Shown: piece by piece, positions 55,711 to 64,000 of the stretch | Layout of the letters: each line of letters starts with the position of its first letter | How positions within the stretch are numbered: position 1 is the first letter of the stretch | Made by a program: the position numbers and the translations under genes | Notes under the pieces: model-generated | The model's database searches: none | Seen by the model: only the letters and a program-made list of their open reading frames with translations | What the model was told of the DNA's origin: nothing | From: Isoetes taiwanensis | Lineage: Eukaryota > Streptophyta > Lycopodiopsida > Isoetales > Isoetaceae | DNA length: 64,000 bases | Assembly: GCA_021234155.1 (NCBI GenBank) | Contig: JAJEKV010000259.1 | Location: forward strand, 372,001 to 436,000 | Direction: 5' to 3'

Positions 55711-55829
55711 TAGGGGAATGGAGGTTGGGACTCCATTCCCGGTTTTCCAGTTGGGGTCCTGCGACCCCCGTTAGCCGGGAGCGGGTCACCTGCAAAACCG
55801 GGAATGGAGGACCAACCTCCATTCCCCTA
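55711..55829. mobile_element. 119-bp foldback element
   Basis: Perfect 18-bp inverted ends (TAGGGGAATGGAGGTTGG at 55711-55728 and its complement at 55812-55829) plus a second inner pair (TCCATTCCCGGTTTT / AAAACCGGGAATGGA). The central loop is GC-rich. A half copy lies at 14744-14770, so it is repeated in this genome. Confidence 0.8.
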
Positions 55830-57586
55830 CAAAATAGAAATAGGGGAGCTATTTTTATTTTGCGAAGCTTTACAAAGAGATCCTCCTGCCACTGTGTTTT
55901 ACCTGCCAAGATCTTCGTAACACCAAAGAACGGATCTCTGGTTTTAGAACAGAGTTTTACCTGCAAAGATCCAGCCTTTTTTTAGATACAGAGTTTTAAT
56001 TTAGAGTTTTAGAAAGGACATAGTTTTACCTGCAAAATCCACAACAGATGATGCGGCAAGAGACATGCTACAGTGGTGAAGTTGAGAGCAATACGGGTAA
56101 ACTCAAGTTTCCAGATGACCCTATCTGCCGTCGGATTTCCAGCTTACTTTAGCGCCAGTTGGATCGGATGAAGAAAATCTGCATTATGAGCCCCTGTTGT
56201 GAAGCCCGAGCTTGAAGAGGAATTTCTATGAACAAATCCAGTGCCAAAAAACATGGTTTTTACAAGAACAATGCTGTAAAACAGTGCCAAACAACGCTCT
56301 ACAGAGATCTCTGTTTCTAGATCTCTGTTTTTACAAAGAACCTGCGAAGCCAAAGAAGCCAAAAACTCGAAAAAAGGAAGTGCGGCGGTCTTAACCCTAA
56401 AGAAACCCTATGAAAAAACCTAAGCAGCCGGTCACACGGAATGGGTCGACTCGACTTCCATTCCGCCGTGTAGGGGATTGCCACGTGGCAGCACAACATT
56501 GCACCCCAGCAAAAAATAGCAACCCAATTTCTATTTTGTCTTCACATAATGTTTTTTCCTTGCTCCAAGGGGTGCAATTTTATCAGTTGTCTCAAGATTT
56601 TAATGTAGACTAAACCATTCTTGCTCCTAGGGTTTCTTACTCCGTCCTATTTGGATGTTAACGAGTTCCTAACTATGGCGTCTGAATCTGCACTGGAGAA
56701 CCCTAGGATTATGGAGTTTTATCTGCACTGGAGAACCCCACTAGACTATCTGTTTCTTGTGCTTGATTTTCATTTTCACCTGGCAGTGCGACGTCTTCAC
56801 TCACGAACTCAGCCCATGGGAATACTGGTACGTATTTCTGATTTGCTTCTGAATTGTTTGTTTTCTACTCATAACTGAAGACAAAACTTATTTTTCTTAT
56901 CCCTATGTTTTGATATGAAGGATTCTCTAAATCCATGTGCAGCTATTCTTGTATGAGCCATTCTTGTTTTTCCTTTGATCAAACTGCCTTGAGCTTGCAT
57001 CTCAGTTGTCCTGCACAGATCTGACTCTAAAATGTTGAAGAACGATGTATGCAGCATTGCAGGGATTCCATTTTTTATAGTAAAATTGCTTATCTCCATT
57101 TCTATGCTTTGACAATTGCCATGGGTCTGGTATCATCGGTTCTTTATGTCTAATTATTCCCTTTCCAACTTGATTGTACATGATGTTTGCATGAGTTTCA
57201 AACTTTAACTTAGGTTTTGTGCTTCAGGAATGAAATAGGGTAATGCTTATTTTTTAGCACAACTCCATCTTTTGAAGAAAAATCCAAAGGCGATAGCTAA
57301 GGTTCTTTCCTTTAAAAGGTACGTGATTGTACAGGTCTGGACAAATTGGATAGCTGCAGTGATTTTATTTCTTTCTTCAACACTTTCCAGTTATACTAAG
57401 TGATGCTTAGACTACGTCTAAGCAAATTCATTACGTAAAAAAATTTAAAAAATTCACTGTATACAGTGCTCTGGGGGATGAATGATAGGCAAGGCAAAAT
57501 GTACCATATATAAATTAACAAGAATCGTGCAGCTGATGCTCTGCTATCATGCCCCCTTTTTCTTTGATTTTGTGTTTCTCTAACAG
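55830..57586. other. Intergenic, no gene recognised
   Basis: Frames of up to about 85 codons (for example 56621-56878 plus) without known similarity. The phrase CTGCACTGGAGAACCC occurs twice near 56680 and 56733. Confidence 0.35.
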
Positions 57587-57961
57587 TAATCCTTTGATTC
57601 AAGTGGCATGTTCCGTCATTGATTCCGACAAGGGTTATTTAAAATACAGTTGCAAAAGCGATTTGCTGGGTTTAAATGATCAGGCTATGGTTTATGTGTA
57701 TTGCTCTAATCTGCTCCAATGCATGGAAGGAGTTTTCCCTGTAGAAGAATGCCTTCTTTTGTTTCTGTAGTTCGATGTTTCAGCTACAGCGAGCAAATGA
57801 TCATTCTATTGCGTGACGTCTTGGATGCAAAACAACCTAATTTTGGCCTTTATTGGGATTATTTGCCGGTTGTTTTGGCCAACATCTTCCCTAATTTTGA
57901 GACAAACAGCAGTGCAGCACTGAGCTTTTGTTCGAAACCATTAGGGTACAAAATGAAGTGA
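57587..57961 (+). other. Possible broken coding block, unidentified
   Basis: After TTCTCTAACAG the frame reads NPLIQVACSVIDSDKGYLKY and on to PVEECLL, with a stop at 57770. An overlapping frame (57719-57961) carries on with SYSEQMIILLRDVLDAKQPN and LYWDYLPVVLANIFPN. The two together look like one helical protein with a frameshift near 57755. Family unknown; a pseudogene fragment is likely. Confidence 0.3.
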
Positions 57962-60622
57962 TGTTGGTTATTTAAGGTATTTCATTGCCCAGGTTGATTT
58001 TCTTCTCTTTGTTGATACTCAAATTTATGATCCTTTTTGTATCATATTATAAGGTAAGGCATTGCGTTTATTCATGGCTGATGCCAAATTCAACCCCTCA
58101 ATATTTGAGCCGATGGTTTTGGCAATGGCCTTGGATTCGTAACTGCAATGTTGAACAAAGACAATGTTTTGTTTCATTCTAGTAATAAAATAGAAAGAAA
58201 CTATGTCTGCTTGCTGGGGGCTTCTTGGGTCATTTTGCCATGGTATATTAATTAAACGACTTAAAGAAATATTATCCTGGGCAATAGTAATAATGGTATT
58301 CATTGAGTTTTCTCACATGTTTTGATGGCTGCTACATACAGCTCGTGAAGAGTTAACAACATATTCTACTTAACTTGCTGCTTCTAAACAGGTTTGATGT
58401 ACGCTGTTCACATTCTAAACCCAAAATGCATTTTTTTTGTCTTTGTTATACGGAAGACTTTCGGTTTACAGCCCCCCTTCCCGGAAAACACCACCGGAAA
58501 ATTGCAAATGAAGCAAAAACAGGTAAAAAATGGATAAAAAGCATCGGAAATCTTCAAAAACATGAAAAAAGTTGCCGGGAAAAGCTTTTCCGGAGGGGGG
58601 GGGGCTGTAAAACGAAAACTACCCTGTTATACTTCCTATCTACTGTAACTACATGGAAAACGACCATTTTAAGGCATACTAGAATACTCTAATGAGCTGC
58701 GAATATAGAATAATAGTTGCATTGTGCTTGTGGCATACTTATCATGATTATTATTCCCAGTGGTTGTATCAACGAGTCTTTCAAAATTGCATGTTCTGAA
58801 GGTGACTACTTTGTCAAAATTAACATCTAACTAGATAGGCTATATCCCATTACTTGTATTAAAAATAGCATTTGTTCGTTCTATTATTTGACAGCAACTT
58901 CAATGTTTCTGCAGGATAAAGTTGTTTTTCTTTGAATCTGTTCTTGAAAGCTTTCAAGTTCACAAATTAGATGATCGATTCCTTGCAACATATCATTCCT
59001 AGAAAAGACATTGGAACCAGTGCATAAGACAGTAGCGGCCACAATAGGGCAACCATGCAAAAGGCAGCAGCAACCACAATAGAGCAGCCACTTGGATGGA
59101 TTTATAGATTCCTTAATTTCTGCCCCACAAGCACTTTTGTTTTCCCAATTATGACAGACATTATGTATGGGCACTGCAAAATTGCTTGTGGAGTTGGAAA
59201 AACTGTCAGCAAGATGCCTGCAGAGCAAGAGCTTTTCATGTTTCAATATTGATGGGACTAATGCCCCAAAATACTGACTTTTCCAAATGGCATGGGACCA
59301 GGCCGCATCATAGCATTCCACATTCTGCTCATGTAAGATCGAGAATCTGGAAGAATTCTACAAGGTAAGAGTTTGAACTTTTTCCATTTCATCATTGTCT
59401 ATGGCAAAAATCCTCATATTTTTACGTTTGGTCAATTCGAGACAGCCAAATCATCATCAGATAAGTCAAAATCAGAGAAGAGACAAGCTTTTACATTCTC
59501 TTTTAGATGGTCAGCAGAAGAATCATAATCAATATCTTCTTCAACTTTTTAAGATGATTTTATTTCATTGACATCCTCAAGATGTTTTAAGTCAATAAGC
59601 AATTTCTTTCCAAGTTCATCTTCCACGCAGGTTCTTCGGAATAAGGCATTCTCCATATCATTGTAAACTTTGGTAATCAATGTCTTACATATGTCAACTT
59701 TGAAATTGGCTTTCTTCATTTTATAAAACATGGCACACCATCCTTTGAAGCCAAAGTAGCTTACTAGTGATATGTTTTTATCCAGCATTGTTTTTTTCTT
59801 TGTGGACAATGTAATTTATTTCTTTACTCTTGATGCAGGCTATGAGTGTCTGTATAGCAAAGTTTGGACTAGAGATGTTGCATTGGTTATAGTTGAGTGT
59901 TAATCAGCTTTTTGATTCATATATCATTGATATCACATCATCCTTTTGAGATATAACATTAATATTCTGAAAGAATTCATGAAAACCAGTTAGACAATGA
60001 TAAAAGGAAAATAAGAATACACCCAGGCTCAAGGCTCAGATCACAGTCCTAACTTGAAGCCATAAAATACAAGTTCAGCATGCACATTTGGATGTTTCAA
60101 ACTTAATCGAAAGAAAAGCTATAAAATGATATTAAAAGAATGATGTCTGATATCTAGACAACTTATAAGTCTCAGAGCAACCAAAAATATGTTTGAGAAA
60201 ATGAGAAGTAATAATATGTTTCAACTATAGAATACTCTAGATATCTATAGAATACTCTAGTAGATAAATAAGACAATAACAATGCATAGTAACAACAACT
60301 AGTGGTCATGTTTGAGCAGAAATAGTCTTTCAATCCTTCAATCGTAGAGGAAAAATGCTTGAGCAGCAATACTCCTGCATATTTCATGTATAAAGCACAA
60401 TACGGAGGGAAGAGTTCGGTTACCTATATGTCAACCAATTAATGATTAGCCTGAGAAGGATAATATGAAAAGGATCAACTATTCCGGCTTAACACCCATC
60501 ACCATATCTTTGGTACTTTATATACTGAAGTATAAGAATTGTCCTGTAAGAAAATGGAATTTAGCAATACTGCAAACATGTTTCAAGAGAAAGATCACAT
60601 AGATCAAGAAACATATATAATC
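57962..60622. other. Intergenic, no gene recognised
   Basis: Minus frames 58884-59321 (Cys-rich) and 59549-59809 (Lys-rich, with coding-looking continuation after a stop) were examined and could not be assigned. Confidence 0.3.
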
Positions 60623-60944
60623 GGGTAAAAGCATGTTAGGGTGTCCCTTAAAAAGTATTATTTAGTGACTAAAAAGGTACCTAAAAAGGTAGCCAGGACT
60701 GGGTACTGGGTACCTGTATAATATCTCAATATAAGGTATGTTTTAGAACTTTTTATATATATATTGGTCTCCGATAGCATTATCTTTATCTTAACTTTGA
60801 ATATTACCACGTCCTTGACTTTTATTTTGGATTTTTGTATTAGTTTTAATGAAAAGAAAAATGAGAAAGTACCCAGTTCTGAAGTACCTAGTGTATGTAC
60901 TTTTGCAGGTTCCAAAAGTGGTACACCCTAACATGCTTTTACCC
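60623..60944. mobile_element. MITE with perfect 22-bp terminal inverted repeats
   Basis: The left end GGGTAAAAGCATGTTAGGGT (60623 onward, 22 bp to GTGT) is the exact reverse complement of the right end at 60923-60944. The 322-bp body is noncoding and AT-rich, with internal GGTAC-rich segments. AATC flanks both sides (60619-60622 and 60945-60948), a possible 4-bp target duplication. The superfamily is not certain. Confidence 0.85.
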
Positions 60945-60948
60945 AATC

Positions 60949-62756
60949 ATGTCATGTATGTTTACTCTAGATCAGCACATTAACAAGCATTCTCCTTAGC
61001 TGAGCTATCTATCATACAATATTTAATAACTTAATAGTTTAATCATGATTCAAGCAAGCCCTTAGATCATAGTAACATAAATAGTTAAATCAGAAAATTC
61101 TTGTATAATATTGACATAAAGACCTTCTAGAATGTAAGCCATAAAAAGATAAACAATCTAAGTTAATAATCATGGAGACTAAATCATTAGAATATCTAAG
61201 CATATGTTCCCCCAAAAGAAGGTGGATCCGAAATAACAAAGGAAGCAATTAAAGACCTACAGCTATATTGGGTGACAGTAATGAACCACGCTACCGCCTA
61301 GAGATATAGTTAATACTTTCATTCTAAGATTTAAAAGATCAATATAAACTGTGTGAAAGAACCTGATTCATCTTGTTGACCATTATACTATCATCCACAA
61401 CATATGTAGCTTTAGTAGTGACCACTTCATGACGGATATCAGCTGGATCTAGACTTGGAACTTCCTTATTTACATGGTCAATAGTGATTTAGGTAGAGCT
61501 ACCCACACCTTCCACATTGGAATCCGTCCTACAAACCCTTAACTAGAAAAACAGGAGCATCAGATTGCTTCAGAAAAATAATAAATTAGAACGGGATAAA
61601 AGAATTGCGAATAGCACATACTATGATTGAACTCTGAACCAGCTTTTCCAGATCGATCATAACATAGTTTTTTCAATATAAATCCTTCTCAGAGCTCTCA
61701 CAATCTCGCCCAAGTTGGCCAAAAACTGGTGTTTGCAGAAAAACAGATCCATAGAACTAATGTTCGTGAGTGGCACCCCTAAAATGCCTTGGCTCGAGCT
61801 TTGCATGTAGATCAAAATACAATATAATTAAATAATATAATATACAAAAAAAAATGATATGTAGGTCTAAACCATTAGAAGGTGACATCAAAATCAATTC
61901 AAGCATATGCGCACTCTAGATATACTAATTAGTATACCTCATCAAATACATCCATCAAATCATAAGAAAACCATACACATAAATAGTACAAAAAATATAA
62001 AAGACACCCCCTATGATTATGCTAGATATTTGAAGAAAGAATTGTCATTGTGGTCATCAAGCCAACGTGATTCTATAAAGAAAATAGATTCTGATTCTTT
62101 TGAACAAGAACCGAAAATACTCATACTTCTTAAAATGTACATTGTTATGGAGTATTCTATTTATTGAGTAGTAATAAAGTGTCCATGTCGTCTATGTCTG
62201 AAAAAACTCTCTAGATATTCATGTGCATTAGTGCAGTTATTAATTAGAAATTTAGCATCAAAACCTTTTATTCCCAATATACGAAGATTAATTAAATTAC
62301 TTGTATACATGGATGTTGAGGATGGGAATCGATCCACTCCATAGGATCGAGATCCTAATGTGGAGGAGCATGTATGTTATGCATGCAGTTTTGGACCGCT
62401 GGTTTAATTTTTTATAGCAAAAGTCTTATTCAGCTTCTCAAATCGGCGTTTCTTCTTCGTCTCAGCAGTTTCCTCTCTCTTCCTCTTGAACCCACCCCCT
62501 CCCCCTTTTTATTATGTATAATTAATTAATTCTCTCCCTCTCTTTCTATTTATATCATGTTTATTGTTTCGCGTGGCACGCGTGACCAACCCTTTTTATT
62601 TTGGAGGTATTTTTTATCTCATGTATATGTTTTAGTGTCTATGCTGTACAGGGATACAGTTAGCATGCGCTTTCTGGCTTCGTCAATATTCATATTTTTT
62701 GGGGACCATTGTAGTAGCCTGATGGATTGTCCAAGCCCCTTGACGAGGGCTTACCA
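60949..62756. other. AT-rich intergenic, no gene seen
   Basis: No recognisable coding or RNA feature. Confidence 0.4.
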
Positions 62757-62825
62757 CTAGGGTTTTTCCTCGAAAACCCGAAAAGGCGAGATTTTTTAAT
62801 CCCGGTGATAAGCCTTCAACAGGTA
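62757..62825 (+). repeat. LINE 3'-UTR remnant
   Basis: AGGGTTTTTCCTCGAAAACC and GGCGAGATTTTTTAATCCCG, then GTGATAAGCC, correspond to the 3' UTR of LINE-B (49975-50030). No coding part or tail is left. Confidence 0.6.
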
Positions 62826-63518
62826 CATCATCCAACATCTCATCATACTTTGTTATGTTAACAACTCCTTGTTACCAGTGGCATAATTGTAATAATTTAT
62901 GATTGGCGGTTTGGATGCATGATGCGAGTCCTCATGAGAATCTGTTAACTTTCGAAAACATAGATTAATGCATCACGTTCTTTACCCAACAACACCGTCC
63001 TAGTTTGACGGTGACATGCTCATGGCTATCGTGAGGTCGCGAGACCGCACCGAGAAATTGGCAATGCTGTCCCAATGTCTATTCCTCTATTCCTCTATAG
63101 AGGTGTCAAAAAGGAAAGAATACAAAAAGCAAAGAATACAAAAAGCACATTGGCAAGAAAGAACACAGCCCACACAGGGTCCTTCTTTTGCAGGCCATGT
63201 TTTGGACCAAACAATGACCTACTAGATTTTCAATTTTCAATAATGCTAGGCAAATATATCTGGCATAGCACACATCACAACATAAAAAATGATACCCATT
63301 GGTTTTGGCAAGGACAAGGCCAGTCCATCAAGGAAAGGGGATCATGTGCCAAAGATATCACAATAATCAGAGGACAAAATTGAGAGGACAAAATTGGGAT
63401 CTATATGGCCACTTTAAGGCTTATTGACCTTTCTCATTTTAAAAATCTTCTCCTTGTTCACTTTGCACCTCTTCAAAATGGCTATTTACACATGAAATAT
63501 ACAACTGCTTGTTTGCAA

Positions 63519-63568
63519 GAGGGCAAAATTTGGACAATGTAGAGAGGGCAAAATTTGGACAATGTAGA
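63519..63568. repeat. 25-bp direct repeat beside the kinase stop codon
   Basis: AGAGGGCAAAATTTGGACAA and the next five bases occur twice in tandem, ending a few bases from the stop codon (63571) of the receptor-like kinase, in its 3' UTR. Confidence 0.8.
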
Positions 63569-63570
63569 GA

Positions 63571-64000
63571 TCAGTAAGAGGCATCAGTAGTATCACTTTT
63601 GGTTTTGGAAGCATAGCTAAGCTCGAGGGCTCTGGTAGACTCCCAGTTTGAGACGAGCTGTGGGGGCAATTGGGGAATAGGGATGGAGCCCTTGAGCATT
63701 AACCACACATCTCTCATCTTAGGTCTAACAAGGGCAGAGTCTTGTATACAAAGCATGGCTATATTGGCCATGGCAATGGCCTCATCCTTGTTAAACTCCT
63801 CCAATCTCTTATCCATAATTCCACACATATTCGAGGGGTCTTTATATGCCAAATCCCTCGCCCAGTTCGTAAGTATGACCTCCTCCGTCGGCCTGCTCTC
63901 TTCCATCGGCCTTCTTCCGCTCAGCAGCTCCAGCAGAACCACTCCGAAGCTGTACACATCCAACTTGTCTGACAGTCGGAGATGCATCGCATATTCTGTC
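63571..64000 (-). CDS. Receptor-like Ser/Thr kinase, C-terminal part (cut by window edge)
   Basis: Runs off the right edge; the frame is open to 64000. Visible: the end of subdomain VIII (TEYAMHLRLSDKLDVYSFGV) and subdomain IX (DVYSFGVVLLELLSGRRP), then helices G-I with the subdomain XI arginine (SALVRPKMRDVWLMLKGS) and a Ser/Thr-rich tail of about 40 aa to the stop TGA. This is the typical C-lobe of a plant plasma-membrane RLK. Extracellular and transmembrane parts are outside the window, so the ligand class is unknown. No stops, so it may be a live gene. Confidence 0.9.
   Translation of the reverse strand, partial: TEYAMHLRLSDKLDVYSFGVVLLELLSGRRPMEESRPTEEVILTNWARDLAYKDPSNMCGIMDKRLEEFNKDEAIAMANIAMLCIQDSALVRPKMRDVWLMLKGSIPIPQLPPQLVSNWESTRALELSYASKTKSDTTDASY

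Noticed and set aside
58884-59321. 145-codon Cys-rich minus frame
   Set aside because: No domain pattern with regular Cys spacing and no similarity recognised; kept only as part of an unassigned stretch.

Overview
The window is nuclear DNA of a land plant. The evidence is short spliced introns with GT/AG borders, plant-type gene families (subgroup IVb bHLH, plant TAF1A, receptor-like kinase, MAP65, VIK-type kinase) and plant-type transposons. The species cannot be fixed from sequence alone. Compact introns in the host genes argue against a conifer; a fern or other seed-free plant is a guess.

Few host genes are visible. They are a bHLH121/bHLH11-like factor (5.35-6.5 kb, minus), a complete seven-exon TAF1A-like Pol I factor (17.6-20.1 kb, minus), a two-exon stump of a VIK/ILK-type Raf-like kinase (20.8-21.1 kb, plus) and the 3' end of a receptor-like kinase (63.6-64.0 kb, minus). 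Almost everything else is nested mobile DNA.

Left part: a degenerate Helitron helicase remnant (2.7-3.4 kb), a LINE 3' fragment (3.5-4.3 kb) and a decayed Ty1/copia element (9.3-14.35 kb, minus) whose 5' LTR carries a tRNA-derived SINE with a 10-bp target duplication.

Central part: one Ty3/gypsy chromodomain element fills 21,600-49,435. It has a 5-bp target duplication (TCCAC), 1.6-kb LTRs beginning TGTGACG and ending CGTCACA, an initiator-Met-type primer site and a polypurine tract. It sits inside a minus-strand LINE 3' tail. Two Helitrons lie in it, both in minus orientation. The first (to 33,777) encodes a Rep/helicase protein and carries a multi-exon MAP65 gene fragment directly behind the helicase. 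The second (43,468-47,958) split the 3' LTR exactly between A and T and carries RecQ helicase exons. With the Helitrons removed the element is about 13 kb.

The most unusual feature is in this gypsy element. Between primer site and gag it holds three extra open frames. The first, 34,036-35,370, ends in an almost ungapped histone H3 fold (from the residue equivalent to H3 K37 to the C-terminus) fused to a retroelement-specific N-terminal region. The other two frames match nothing I recognise. Gag, protease, RT/RNase H and integrase-chromodomain follow but carry stops, frameshifts and a lost RT catalytic Asp, so this copy is dead even though its LTRs are still very similar.

Right part (50-63 kb): mostly AT-rich DNA without recognisable genes, with a second LINE copy, the 3' terminus of a third Helitron (54.9 kb), a 119-bp foldback element, a 322-bp MITE and a LINE 3' remnant.
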